From the NCBI RefSeq assembly GCF_046097095.1, contig NZ_CP175698.1, positions 124,001 to 188,000 on the forward strand: 64,000 nt of DNA, read 5' to 3'. This stretch comes from Natrinema sp046097095 (GTDB taxonomy: Archaea > Halobacteriota > Halobacteria > Halobacteriales > Natrialbaceae). Position 1 is the stretch's first letter; each line of letters begins with the position of its first letter. The position numbers were made by a program, and so were the translations under genes. This document shows positions 8,014 to 16,315 of the stretch, in pieces. A model generated the notes under the pieces. That model made no database searches. It saw nothing but the letters and a program-made list of their open reading frames with translations, and was not told where the DNA came from.

Positions 8014-9207
8014 ATGGACGACACGGACTTCCCAACGCCAGACGTTCCGGTCGAATCGATCGCTCCCGAGGAGTTGAAGCGGCGAATCGACGCCGGCGAG
8101 AACGTGACGATCCTCGATGCGCGCATGGAATCGGAGTACGACGAGTGGCACGTTGACGGTGAGACCGTCGACTCGATCAACATTCCCTACTTCGAGTTCC
8201 TTGACGAGGAGATCGGCGACGACGTTCTTGCACAGATTCCCAACGACCGCGAAATTATCGTGCTTTGTGCGAAAGGCGGCTCGAGCGAGTACGTCGCCGG
8301 GGCGTTGAACGAGCGCGGTTACGACACGGCACACCTCGAGGAGGGGATGAACGGCTGGGCGCGCATCTACGAGGGCGTCGAAGTCGAGCGCTACGACGGC
8401 GCGGGGACGGTGCGCCAGTACCAGCGTCCCTCCTCGGGCTGTCTCGGCTACCTCGTCTACGACGACGGCGAAGCGGCCGTGATCGATCCGCTTCGCGCGT
8501 TCACCGACCGGTACCTCGAAGACGCCGCGGAGTTAGGCGTCGAGCTGAAATATGCGATTGATACCCACGTCCACGCCGATCACATCTCCGGTGTCCGCGC
8601 GCTCGACGCGGCCGACGTCGAGGGTGTCGTCCCCGCGGCCGCGGCCGATCGCGGCATCACCTACGCCGACGAGCTAACGACGGCCGCCGACGGCGATACT
8701 TTCGCGGTCGGCGATGCCACCATCGAGGCAGTCCACACGCCCGGCCACACGACCGGGATGACCTCGTATCTCGTCGACGAGCGCCTACTCGCGACCGGCG
8801 ACGGGCTGTTCGTCGAGAGCGTCGCCCGCCCCGACTTAGAGGAAGGCGACGAGGGCGCTGAAGACGCCGCCAGACAGCTCTACGAGTCGCTTCAAGAGCG
8901 CGTGCTCACCCTGCCCGACGACACGCTGATCGGCGGCGCACACGCAAGCGACTCCGCCGTACCCGCTGACGACGGAACCTACACCGCACCGATCGGCCGA
9001 CTCGAGGACGAGATGGCCGCGCTGACGATGGACGAGGACGCGTTCGTCGAGTTGGCCCTCGCCGACATGCCGCCGCGGCCGGCCAACTACGAGGACATCA
9101 TCGCGACGAACCTCGGCCAGCAGGACATCGACGACGACGAGGCGTTCGAACTCGAGCTCGGGCCGAACAACTGCGCGGCGAGTCAGGACTCGCTTGCGGG
9201 TGACTAA
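8014..9207 (+). CDS. Rhodanese - metallo-beta-lactamase fusion, persulfide dioxygenase (ETHE1/Blh-like)
   Basis: The protein has about 397 residues in two domains. The N-terminal rhodanese domain (about 10-125) carries the active-site loop CAKGGSSEYVAGAL and the family end EEGMNGW. The metallo-beta-lactamase domain (about 130-370) has the metal motif THVHADHISG, then HTPGHTTGM and GDGLFVESVARPDL, the ETHE1-like subset. Such fusions oxidise glutathione-type or other low-molecular-weight persulfides to sulfite, with rhodanese moving sulfur between thiosulfate and thiols. I chose the ATG at 8014, about 34 bases after a BRE/TATA (CGAACC-CTTATG). It heads an operon with two YeeE/YedE halves and diverges from tusA-dsrE. 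Confidence 0.9.
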   Translation: MDDTDFPTPDVPVESIAPEELKRRIDAGENVTILDARMESEYDEWHVDGETVDSINIPYFEFLDEEIGDDVLAQIPNDREIIVLCAKGGSSEYVAGALNERGYDTAHLEEGMNGWARIYEGVEVERYDGAGTVRQYQRPSSGCLGYLVYDDGEAAVIDPLRAFTDRYLEDAAELGVELKYAIDTHVHADHISGVRALDAADVEGVVPAAAADRGITYADELTTAADGDTFAVGDATIEAVHTPGHTTGMTSYLVDERLLATGDGLFVESVARPDLEEGDEGAEDAARQLYESLQERVLTLPDDTLIGGAHASDSAVPADDGTYTAPIGRLEDEMAALTMDEDAFVELALADMPPRPANYEDIIATNLGQQDIDDDEAFELELGPNNCAASQDSLAGD

Positions 9208-9215
9208 CTCGACCG

Positions 9216-9773
9216 ATGGTAGTCGATCCGATACCGCTCCAGTCGGCCGCCGAATTGTTTCCCAACGGGATCAGTCGCTACGCCATCGGTGGGCTGCTCG
9301 TCGGCCTCGGCGCGGTCGTGATCTACGTCGGGACCGGCATCCCCGCGGGCGCGAGCACCTTCCTCGAGTCGACGCTGTCGTACGCCTCCGAACAGTCGCG
9401 CTTCCAGCAGTACGTCTCCTCGCGCGATTGGCGGGTCGTGTTCACGCTGGGGATCATCCTGGGCGCGCTGGCGTTCGCGGCGACGGTCCAGTCGGGGGTG
9501 ATCACGACCGCGCTCTACGAACCCGGAACGACTGGCGAACTGTACGAGGTCGCCGGCGTGACGCTCTGGTCGACCGACGTGCAGGCCTGGCGGCTGCTGG
9601 TCGGCGGCGTGTTCGTCGGCATCGGCACCCGCATCGGCAAAGGGTGTACGTCCGGTCACGGCGTCTGCGGCGTCGGCTCGGCGTCGAAGACCTCGATCAT
9701 CGGCGTGCTGACGTTCCTGACCGTCGCGATCGTGACTGCCCAAGCCGTCGCGGCACTGGGGGTGTCACCATGA
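9216..9773 (+). CDS. YeeE/YedE family sulfur transporter, first half
   Basis: This 185-residue membrane protein has about four to five hydrophobic helices and the family motif GKGCTSGHGVCG (about 144-155), whose cysteines relay thiosulfate sulfur in the characterised bacterial transporter TsuA/YeeE. The first helix starts right after MVVDPIPLQSAAELFPNGI. The gene starts 8 bases after the dioxygenase stop, so it is in the same operon. The bacterial protein is about 350 residues and single-chain, so this is a half-size subunit that presumably pairs with the next gene. The stop codon overlaps the start of a 17-residue ORF (ATGA). Confidence 0.85.
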   Translation: MVVDPIPLQSAAELFPNGISRYAIGGLLVGLGAVVIYVGTGIPAGASTFLESTLSYASEQSRFQQYVSSRDWRVVFTLGIILGALAFAATVQSGVITTALYEPGTTGELYEVAGVTLWSTDVQAWRLLVGGVFVGIGTRIGKGCTSGHGVCGVGSASKTSIIGVLTFLTVAIVTAQAVAALGVSP

Positions 9774-9823
9774 GCGAGCTGGTCGCGTCTCGAGGCGGCA
9801 AACGGGGAGGTGACGACCGATGA
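9770..9823 (+). other. 17-codon ORF bridging the two YeeE/YedE genes
   Basis: The ORF MSELVASRGGKRGGDDR starts in the ATGA overlap with the first YeeE half. It ends in an ATGA overlap with the second half. Inside it lies GGAGGTGA (about 9806-9813), a near-perfect Shine-Dalgarno six bases before the next start. It may be a coupling device rather than a functional peptide. Confidence 0.4.
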
Positions 9824-10281
9824 GCGGGGACCGCCATCCGCTGTTCATGCCGCTGATCTTCGTCGGCGGCCTGATCTTCGGTTTCGGACTCGGATTCAGC
9901 CAGATGGCGCGTCCGGAGGTCGTGTTGAACTTCCTGCAGTTCGAGGACTTCGGACTGCTGTTCGTCATGTTCGGCGCGGCGATCGTCTCCGGGATCGCCT
10001 TCGCGGTCATGCCCCGACTCCGCGATAGCGCGCCGCTGACCGGCGACCGGTACGAACGCCGGTTGAAATCCTTCGATCGGAACGTCCTGATCGGCGGGGC
10101 GATCTTCGGCGTCGGCTGGGGCCTCTCGGGGATCTGCCCCGGCGCGGCCTACGCCAGCCTCGGCGTCGGTAACGTCGCCATCCTGTGGGCCATCGGCGGC
10201 ATGTTCATCGGCGCGTACCTGCAAGGTGCCTGGCGAAGCAGACGGGCGACGGCCGAGCGCCCCGCCTCGAGCGCCGACTAA
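9820..10281 (+). CDS. YeeE/YedE family sulfur transporter, second half
   Basis: This 153-residue membrane protein has about four helices. It carries the family motif GWGLSGICPGAAYASLG (about 99-115), equivalent to the second symmetric half of YeeE/TsuA with its conserved cysteine. The length and symmetry suggest it completes the pore of the upstream half-size protein. A strong GGAGGTGA ribosome site precedes the ATG, unusual next to the many leaderless haloarchaeal genes. The inferred role is uptake of thiosulfate or a related sulfane-sulfur compound feeding the rhodanese/TusA/DsrE proteins. Confidence 0.85.
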   Translation: MSGDRHPLFMPLIFVGGLIFGFGLGFSQMARPEVVLNFLQFEDFGLLFVMFGAAIVSGIAFAVMPRLRDSAPLTGDRYERRLKSFDRNVLIGGAIFGVGWGLSGICPGAAYASLGVGNVAILWAIGGMFIGAYLQGAWRSRRATAERPASSAD

Positions 10282-10413
10282 CGCGTCGGTCGCACCCACG
10301 ACCGCGGCGAAACCGACCGCGAGACCGCTTTCTCACCTGTCGTCGCGCTCATCTGGTACGTCTTTGGAAGTCGGACGGAAGACGGATGCAATGGCCGAGT
10401 CGCCGTTGCGAGC

Positions 10414-10914
10414 GTCAACGTCGCGCTGACCGAAACCGATCGGGACGTCCAGAACCTCAAGGAGACCCTCGAGGGCGACGACGGACTCACCGTGGTCACC
10501 ATCGGACTGGGAGCCGCCGTCGGCCTCGGGACGTCCGGCGTCTGGACCGTCTAGGAAATCGAGCGCGCCGAGAAGTAGACCGAACTACTGCGGATCGAAC
10601 GGGCCATGCTGACCGACTTGCAGGACACGACGCTCCAGCAGCGACGGGCAGACACCCGCAAGAACAACGCCGTCGCGAGCGGTATCAGCCTGCTAGTCGG
10701 TGTTATTCTTCTGTTACTTCCGTTTCTCGCCCACGGCGTCCGCTTCTCGCTGCTCGAGGCGACGCTGGCCGCGGTCGCCATCGGTGTGGCCGTCCGCTTT
10801 ACGTTCAGGGCGTATCTCGGCTTGATCTCGCGGTAAAACTGGATCGTCGCCGGCGTTCGAATGGGGCTCGCTGGCGTCGTGGTCGCTGTGCTCACCCTGT
10901 TTTTGCCCGGATAA
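10414..10914 (+). pseudogene. Decayed VIT1/CCC1-like (TIGR00267-type) membrane protein gene
   Basis: One frame reads DGLTVVTIGLGAAVGLGTSG, then a helix-rich body LLVGVILLLLPFLAHG and NWIVAGVRMGLAGVVVA, ending LFLPG-stop at 10912-10914. This pattern is typical of the haloarchaeal TIGR00267/VIT-like family as I recall it. Three in-frame stops interrupt it: TAG 10552-10554 (expected Trp), TAG 10576-10578 (expected Gln) and TAA 10834-10836 (expected Gln). Each is one transition from the expected codon. The N-terminal part before about 10478 no longer looks like the family, so the 5' end is also lost. The intact family is thought to move iron or manganese. Confidence 0.7.
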
Positions 10915-10940
10915 GCGGAAATTAAGGACGGTCGATCCCA

Positions 10941-12290
10941 TTAGAGCGTCGCGGCGATCGGTCTCGAGCGCACCAGCCGGCCGACGATTCGAACGATGTA
11001 GTAGCCCCAGACGCCGAGCAACACGGCATAGCCGGGGCCATGAAGGAGCACCGACCACGACCGACCCTGGTAGACGAAGCCGACGCCGACGGCCAGCACC
11101 GCCGCATTCCAGAGCAGGACGGTCGATGGGCCGACGACCGACGGAACGGAGTCGCCGGCGAGGAGCGCTGCGGAGCGGTCCGACGCTCCCGGCTTCAGCT
11201 CGGCGTTTGACGGTCGCTCGAGGGGATGAACGGCGAGTAGCGAGCCGGCCAGCGCGACGGGGAGCGCCCAGCCCGTAAAGAGGAAGTGAAGCGCGCCGGC
11301 CTCGATCCACGCGCGAGGAACACCGAGCGGGACGCCGAACAGGATGAACGGCGCGACGCTCGCCGGCGCGAGGACCCAGAGCTGTGCGGCGAGGATCGAG
11401 CGGGCGATCCCGTCGGGCGTACCCGCCAGATAGGTCCGCGCGAGCGTGTAGATGTACAGCAGATAGCCGCCGGCGTACAGCGCGAGGCCGACGCCGGTGA
11501 CCGCCCAGCCCACGGCGAGGACCGGACCGAAGACGAGCGGACCGATCCCGAGTGCAAACAGGACGAAAGAGGAGCGCTGCAGACGGTCGCTGTACAGTTC
11601 GGTGTCGACGAGCCGGGGAAACAGGTCGTACAGCGTCCCGATCGCCGCGAGCCCGAAGAAGCCCCACGCGTTGGCGTGGACGTGCGCCTCTCGAAGCCCG
11701 GCCCAACCGCCAGGAACGGGGACGCTGTGGCTGAACAACCCGAACGCGAACGAGAGCCCGCACAGATAGACGAGCGGCGAGAGCAGGTAGAAGCCGACGG
11801 TCGGGTTCCGAACCCGACGCCCGTCGCTGTGCCGGACCATGCCGAGTACGACGGCGAACAGCCACAGCGCGAGCAGCCAGACCGCGGCGAGTCCGACGTC
11901 GAACGCGAGTGGCGAACCGACGGCGCGGCCGTACCAGGCAAGGAAGAGCGCGCCGTTTAGCCCGAGAAAGCGCGCTCGAGTCGCACCTCTCGACGGAACC
12001 GGCTGCTCGAGTTTCCGGGCGGCCAGTGTGGGGAGCGTGCCGAATAGTAACTGGGTGAACGCGCCGATCGTGACGAAGTGGATGTGCGTCCACGTGAGCC
12101 ACGACACCCGGGGCACGAGCGCGAACTGCTGGAGCCCCTGATAGAGCGCGAGCGCGAACCCGGCGATCAGAAAGAGGAGGGCTGCAAAGTGAAACGGGGT
12201 CGGCGATAGCGCGGTCTCGTCGCCCGTTCGGCGGCCGACGGGACGTTCGGAAGCGGACCCGCGCGGTTCGGGCGGCGCGTCTTCTGTCAT
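10941..12290 (-). CDS. Haem-copper oxidase subunit I-like (NorB/cbb3-like) membrane protein
   Basis: The protein has about 449 residues and roughly 12 transmembrane helices. Histidines lie in membrane-embedded motifs: WTHIHFVTIGAFTQLLFG (about 75-92) and REAHVHANAWGFFGLAAIGTLYDLFPRL (about 205-232). These resemble the haem/copper-ligand helices of NorB/cbb3-type subunit I but are shorter than a canonical 470-550-residue oxidase. I chose the ATG at 12290 (MTEDAPPEPRG). No subunit II or cytochrome c gene lies nearby, so this may be a quinol-linked reductase subunit or a haem sensor/NO-handling protein. The function is unproven. Confidence 0.6.
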   Translation of the reverse strand: MTEDAPPEPRGSASERPVGRRTGDETALSPTPFHFAALLFLIAGFALALYQGLQQFALVPRVSWLTWTHIHFVTIGAFTQLLFGTLPTLAARKLEQPVPSRGATRARFLGLNGALFLAWYGRAVGSPLAFDVGLAAVWLLALWLFAVVLGMVRHSDGRRVRNPTVGFYLLSPLVYLCGLSFAFGLFSHSVPVPGGWAGLREAHVHANAWGFFGLAAIGTLYDLFPRLVDTELYSDRLQRSSFVLFALGIGPLVFGPVLAVGWAVTGVGLALYAGGYLLYIYTLARTYLAGTPDGIARSILAAQLWVLAPASVAPFILFGVPLGVPRAWIEAGALHFLFTGWALPVALAGSLLAVHPLERPSNAELKPGASDRSAALLAGDSVPSVVGPSTVLLWNAAVLAVGVGFVYQGRSWSVLLHGPGYAVLLGVWGYYIVRIVGRLVRSRPIAATL

Positions 12291-12546
12291 ACGCGTTCGA
12301 ACGAGCGGCGAGGGTTTCTCCGTTGTCGCGAACATCTTGGAGGATGCGAACGTGTTCGGCGGAGCCGCTCTCGCGGGTCGCCGTCGCCGAACTGGCGACG
12401 ATGAACTCCGCCTCGATCGCCGCGAGCATCGACGAGCGACGACGGGAGCCGGTTAGCCGACGTATCTCAGACGTATCAGTCGTCTCGAGTGTCACCCTAA
12501 CTGCCGATAGCGGTTATGTCGCTCGTCGTGGGATATCCACGCAGCC

Positions 12547-12969
12547 ATGCCAGTCGAAAACCTCGCCCGGAGCGACGTGATCACGGCCCCGCCCGACGAG
12601 TCGATTCGCGACCTCGCGGCGACGATGCAGGACGAAGCCGTCGGCAGCGTGGTCATCACCGACGACGGGACGCCGGCGGGCATCGTCACCGACCGAGATC
12701 TGGTGACGCAGGTGCTCGCTGCCGGAACAGATCCGGACGACGTCGTCGCCGAGGACGTGATGGCCGATGACCCGCATACCATCGACCACGACGCTGGTTT
12801 CTACCAGGCGACGGAGTTGATGAGCGAACGCGGCGTTCGACGACTTCCGGTCACGGGACCGGACGGCGAACTGGCGGGCATCATCACGGTCGACGACCTG
12901 AACGAACTGCTCGCCGACGAACATCAGGAACTGGCGGAGATCATCCGAAAACAGCGACCGCCGTACTGA
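12547..12969 (+). CDS. Tandem CBS-domain protein
   Basis: This 140-residue protein consists of two CBS motifs. The first is DVITAPPDESIRDLAATMQDEAVGSVVITDDGTPAGIVTDRDLV (about 10-55). The second is DVMADDPHTIDHDAGFYQATELMSERGVRRLPVTGPDGELAGIITVDDL (about 73-121). Such stand-alone pairs bind adenosine nucleotides and report energy state. Its position between the oxidase-like gene and the thioredoxin genes hints at a role in energy or redox sensing, but this is inference. A TATA-like TTATGT about 34 bases upstream of the ATG fits a leaderless or short-leader mRNA. Confidence 0.85.
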   Translation: MPVENLARSDVITAPPDESIRDLAATMQDEAVGSVVITDDGTPAGIVTDRDLVTQVLAAGTDPDDVVAEDVMADDPHTIDHDAGFYQATELMSERGVRRLPVTGPDGELAGIITVDDLNELLADEHQELAEIIRKQRPPY

Positions 12970-13369
12970 ACACTCGTCGTCGATGCGACCGTCGGCGGTG
13001 CTCGTCACGATACGGAGCGGCCGGGTCGACCTGCCGGTCGAACGAACACAGCGGTGTGTACATCGATCGGCGAATTCCACTCGAGCAGTTCCTAGCCACC
13101 GCGTCTGGATCGATCGGCGCGGCGTCTGTCGCACGCTGGTGCCAGTGCGTTCGATCGGCGGTCGAGTAATCCTGTACGCGACAGTTGTATTGTTTGAAAT
13201 AGGCACTACTGACTGCAGTAGGAAAACAACCACACGCCGATGTTGCTCGAAAGAAGATCGATAGCTGACGTTGTGGAACCCGTTCGGTTGTCTCCGCCCT
13301 CACCCTCTCCCCATTGTATTGTATAGTGTTTGCAAAACCTTTAAACGCCGCCGGTTCGTACGGAGGGTA
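12970..13369. other. Gene-free region with thioredoxin promoter
   Basis: No gene is seen. TTGTATTGT occurs twice (about 13185 and 13313). A hairpin (CTACTG, loop ACTG, CAGTAG) spans 13206-13221. The thioredoxin promoter has TATA CTTTAAAC at 13339-13346 and GGAGGG at 13362-13367 just before the ATG at 13370. Confidence 0.5.
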
Positions 13370-13732
13370 ATGGCAACTGAGACGAACCACGACGCAGCCG
13401 GAGAGTCGACCGACGACCCCGTCTTCATCGAGGGCGAGGGCCACCTCGAGACGGTCGTCGACGAACACGACGTCGTCCTTGCGGACTTCTATGCCGACTG
13501 GTGTGGCCCCTGTCAGATGCTCGAGCCGGTCCTCGAACGACTGGCGGATGAGACCGAAGCGGTGATCGCCAAGATCGACGTCGACGCGAACCAGCAACTC
13601 GCCGGCGCGTACGGCGTTCGGGGCGTCCCGACGCTCGCGCTGTTCGCGGACGGCGAGCAGGTCGAACAACACACCGGCGCGCTGCCGGCGGACCGCCTGC
13701 GAAGTCTGATCGAGGGATACACGGCCGAATGA
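13370..13732 (+). CDS. trxA: Thioredoxin
   Basis: The product has 120 residues with the thioredoxin active site DWCGPCQM (about residues 43-50), the conserved VDVDANQQLAGAYGVRGVPTLALF with its cis-proline, and a C-terminal helix. An acidic N-terminal extension of about 20 residues is typical of haloarchaea. I chose the ATG at 13370 because TATA CTTTAAAC lies about 27 bases upstream and the longer frame has no family counterpart. It overlaps the thioredoxin reductase start by four bases (ATGA), so oxidised thioredoxin and its reductase are co-expressed. It probably reduces disulfides and persulfides, including those made by the adjacent sulfur carriers. Confidence 0.95.
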   Translation: MATETNHDAAGESTDDPVFIEGEGHLETVVDEHDVVLADFYADWCGPCQMLEPVLERLADETEAVIAKIDVDANQQLAGAYGVRGVPTLALFADGEQVEQHTGALPADRLRSLIEGYTAE

Positions 13733-14772
13733 ACGGCTCGAACGGCGACACCGAGACCGTCCGCGACGTGGTCATCGTCGGCTCGGGCGTGGCCGGCCTC
13801 TCGGCCGCAGTCTATGCCGCGCGGGCCGACCTCGAGCCGCTGGTGCTCGAAGGGCCGGAGCCGGGTGGCCAGCTGACGCTGACGACCGACGTGGAGAACT
13901 ACCTCGGCTTCCCCGAGGGCGTCGGCGGCATGGAGCTAATCCAGCGCGGCAAAGAGCAGGCCGAGCGGTTCGGGGCCGAGTTCAGCCACGGCACCGTCGA
14001 ACGGACGACGCTCGACGAGCGGCCGTTCGAACTCGAGCTCTCGAGTGGCGATGTCCTGCGGACGCGGGCGCTGATCGTCGCGACCGGCGCGAGCGCCCGC
14101 TTGGTCGGTGCCGAGAACGAAGACGAACTGATGGGCTATGGCCTCTCGACGTGTGCGACCTGTGACGGCGCGTTCCACCGCGGCGACGACGTGCTCGTGA
14201 TCGGCGGCGGCGACAGCGCGATGGAGGAGGCGCTCTTCCTCACGAAGTTCGCCGACAGCGTAACGGTCGTCCACCGCCGCGACGAACTGCGCGCCTCCGA
14301 GGTCATGGCCCGACGTGCCCGCGACAACGAGACGATCGACTTTCGCTGGAACACGGAACTGCTCGAGATCCACGGCTCACAGGAGGCGGGCGTCACCGGC
14401 GCGACGCTGGTGTCCCATCCCGACGGACACCCGACCGAGAAACTCGAAGTAGGCGACGAGGTCGAGCGCGAGGGGGTCGCCGTCGGCGGGATCTTCTACG
14501 GCGTCGGCCACGTCCCGAACACGGACTTTCTCGCGGACACCGCCGTCAAACTCGATGCGTCGGACCACCTGCGGACGCTCGAGGGGCGGACAACCGAGAC
14601 CGCGGTCCCGGGTGTCTTCGGTGCCGGCGACGTGGCGGACCCCGAGTACCGGCAGGCCATCACGGCCGCGGGAACCGGTAGCATGGCCGCCCTCGACGCC
14701 GAGGCGTGGCTCGACGAGCGAGCGGCGGACGGCCGATCAGCGGACACCGCCGAGGCCCTGGCGGACGACTAG
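13729..14772 (+). CDS. trxB: Thioredoxin reductase (NAD(P)H, FAD-dependent)
   Basis: This 347-residue flavoprotein has an N-terminal FAD site VVIVGSGVAGLSAAVYA and the redox motif CATCDGAF (about 140-147). An NAD(P) Rossmann motif VLVIGGGDSAMEE follows, and the FAD/tail motif GVFGAGDVADPEYRQAITAAGTGSMAALDAE sits near the C-terminus. The order FAD - NAD(P) with CATC - FAD is that of low-molecular-weight thioredoxin reductase. Translation is coupled to trxA by ATGA. The C-terminal 15-20 acidic residues after SMAALDAEAWL are a haloarchaeal extension. Confidence 0.95.
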   Translation: MNGSNGDTETVRDVVIVGSGVAGLSAAVYAARADLEPLVLEGPEPGGQLTLTTDVENYLGFPEGVGGMELIQRGKEQAERFGAEFSHGTVERTTLDERPFELELSSGDVLRTRALIVATGASARLVGAENEDELMGYGLSTCATCDGAFHRGDDVLVIGGGDSAMEEALFLTKFADSVTVVHRRDELRASEVMARRARDNETIDFRWNTELLEIHGSQEAGVTGATLVSHPDGHPTEKLEVGDEVEREGVAVGGIFYGVGHVPNTDFLADTAVKLDASDHLRTLEGRTTETAVPGVFGAGDVADPEYRQAITAAGTGSMAALDAEAWLDERAADGRSADTAEALADD

Positions 14773-14873
14773 CGCGGCCAGACGAGCGAGCGCGTCGGTC
14801 TCGGCGGCTCCCGCTCACTGTTCTCGCGGACCTGGTACTTACATGTCGCGGCCAGTGGTGAATGGGTCTGCCC

Positions 14874-15278
14874 ATGTACGAGACGATCCTCATCGCGACG
14901 GACGGGAGTGCTCCCGCGGAGCGGGCGGCGGATCACGCACTCGACCTCGCGTCGACGTTCGACGCCGACCTCCACGCGCTGTCCGTCGTCGACACGCGAC
15001 GGTACGGCGGATCGATGGTGTCGGACGCGGACGCGGTCACCGCGGACTTAGCAGAGCGCAGCCGCGAACTGCTCGACAACATCGCGGCTCGAGCCGACGT
15101 GAACGTGACGACCGAACTCCGCAGCGGCCGTCCCTCCCAACTGATCGGCGAGTACGCCGACGAGATCGACGCCGATCTGGTCGTCATCGGCAATCGCGGC
15201 CTCGGCTCCGGCGGCGAGATCGGCAGCACCGCCGAACGGGTCGTCAGATACGTCAACCGACCGGTGATCACGGCCTGA
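14874..15278 (+). CDS. Universal stress protein (single UspA domain)
   Basis: The product has about 135 residues and begins MYETILIATDGSAPAERAADHAL, a standard UspA opening. It ends with the nucleotide-binding motif DLVVIGNRGLGSGGEIGSTAERVV (G-2x-G-9x-G-S/T form), which implies ATP binding. I chose the ATG at 14874, the family start; one at 14862 would add four residues. Its C-terminal motif GEIGSTAERVVRYVNRPVITA is close to that of the Usp gene at 18541-18960, so the two are likely recent paralogues. The physiological signal is unknown. Confidence 0.9.
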   Translation: MYETILIATDGSAPAERAADHALDLASTFDADLHALSVVDTRRYGGSMVSDADAVTADLAERSRELLDNIAARADVNVTTELRSGRPSQLIGEYADEIDADLVVIGNRGLGSGGEIGSTAERVVRYVNRPVITA

Positions 15279-15343
15279 GGGGATGTGCAAGCGGCCCCTC
15301 GAGTGACTCGCCTTCGTCAGGGCCGTCGAGTACGGCGAGGCGC

Positions 15344-15673
15344 TCACTCGACCGCGGCGAGTACGTCCGAGACGAGTTCGCACTCGTAGTAGCGGATCGT
15401 CTCGCTGTGGGCATCGTACTCGATGAGTCCGCGTTCCTCGAGCAGCGGGAGGTGGACGTGAGCGAGGTCCAGCGCCCAGTCCTCGGCGGTCATCGATCCG
15501 GTCGCCGATACGGACTCGAGCAGCGACTCGCGGTCTAACCAGTCTCGCTCCGCTGTGTCGAGGGTCCGAACGACGGTCCGGCGATCGGAATCGGCGAGCA
15601 ACGACAGGATCTTGTCAACGTCACACGTACAGCGGACGGTGCCGTCCGAATCGACAATCTGGCACTCGCTCAT
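15344..15673 (-). CDS. Haloarchaeal winged-helix protein (DUF7344-like)
   Basis: The 109-residue protein starts MSECQIVDSDG. A CTCDVDKILSLLADSDRRTVVRTL segment (about 16-38) is followed by a winged-helix wing LEERGLIEYDAHSETIRYYE (about 78-97). The pattern resembles the DUF7344-type ArsR-like regulators common in haloarchaea. I placed the start at MSECQ because the 22 upstream residues look like translated non-coding sequence. It lies among universal stress protein genes, so it may regulate them, but no evidence ties it to a target. Confidence 0.6.
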   Translation of the reverse strand: MSECQIVDSDGTVRCTCDVDKILSLLADSDRRTVVRTLDTAERDWLDRESLLESVSATGSMTAEDWALDLAHVHLPLLEERGLIEYDAHSETIRYYECELVSDVLAAVE

Positions 15674-15782
15674 GGTTCGGTCGACGTGTCGGGACTGTCG
15701 AATAAAGCCACACAGCGAGTTCCCACGCGATGAAAGCACCAGTCCGGCCGGACTGTTCGTCCAGATAACCGAACGGCCGGCA

Positions 15783-16214
15783 TTAGTCGATCGTTACCCG
15801 CCCGGTAACCGACGCCGGCTCGAGTTCGTAGAGCGCAAACTCGACGTCTTCGACTGCCTCGTCGAACAGGCGAAACGGCGGGAACCACTCGTTGAGCGTC
15901 GTCTCGTCGACGTCGCGGTCCGACCGGCAGACGGGGCCGCGGACGTGAACGCTCCAGGAATCGTCAGCCGTCGTCTCGTGGCAGATGAACGTGGCGGTGT
16001 CGGTAGTCTCTAAATACCGGCGCTTCTCGGCGTCGCCGTCGTGATCGCTCATGCGAAGCAGGAACCGGTCTCCGTCGTAGTGGTAGTGCAGCGACACCGC
16101 GTACGCGTCGTCGCCGTCAGCCAGCGCGAGGACACCGTGACTGCCGGTTCGCAGACGATCCTCGAGCTCAGCGTCGTTCATCCCCGTCGTGTAGACGTAG
16201 TTGGCATGTTCCAT
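15783..16214 (-). CDS. Pyridoxamine 5'-phosphate oxidase-like FMN/F420-binding protein
   Basis: The protein has about 143 residues and a split-barrel flavin-reductase fold: MEHANYVYTTGMNDAELEDRLRTGSHGVLALADGDDAYAVSLHYHYDGDRFLLRM, then ATFICHETTADDSWSVHVRGPV. HYHYDGDRFLLRM is typical of the PNPOx-like family. I chose the MEHANYVYTTGM start (16214) by comparison with the family. It may act as a small-molecule redox enzyme or haem/flavin binder. The C-terminal ELEPASVTGRVTID follows a conserved FALYELEP pattern. Its operon context is unclear. Confidence 0.75.
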   Translation of the reverse strand: MEHANYVYTTGMNDAELEDRLRTGSHGVLALADGDDAYAVSLHYHYDGDRFLLRMSDHDGDAEKRRYLETTDTATFICHETTADDSWSVHVRGPVCRSDRDVDETTLNEWFPPFRLFDEAVEDVEFALYELEPASVTGRVTID

Positions 16215-16315
16215 ATCGAACGAAACGGGACGAAACGCCAAGTACGCTTAGCAGGCGCGCTCGAGAGCAGCGGCCTCGAGTGTCACGTCCTCGAGTCGGC
16301 CCGGCCGATGGGTGC

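Noticed and set aside
10714..12495. 593-residue minus-strand ORF
   Set aside because: Arginine-rich shadow of the haem-copper-oxidase-like gene in another frame, and it runs into the VIT-like pseudogene.
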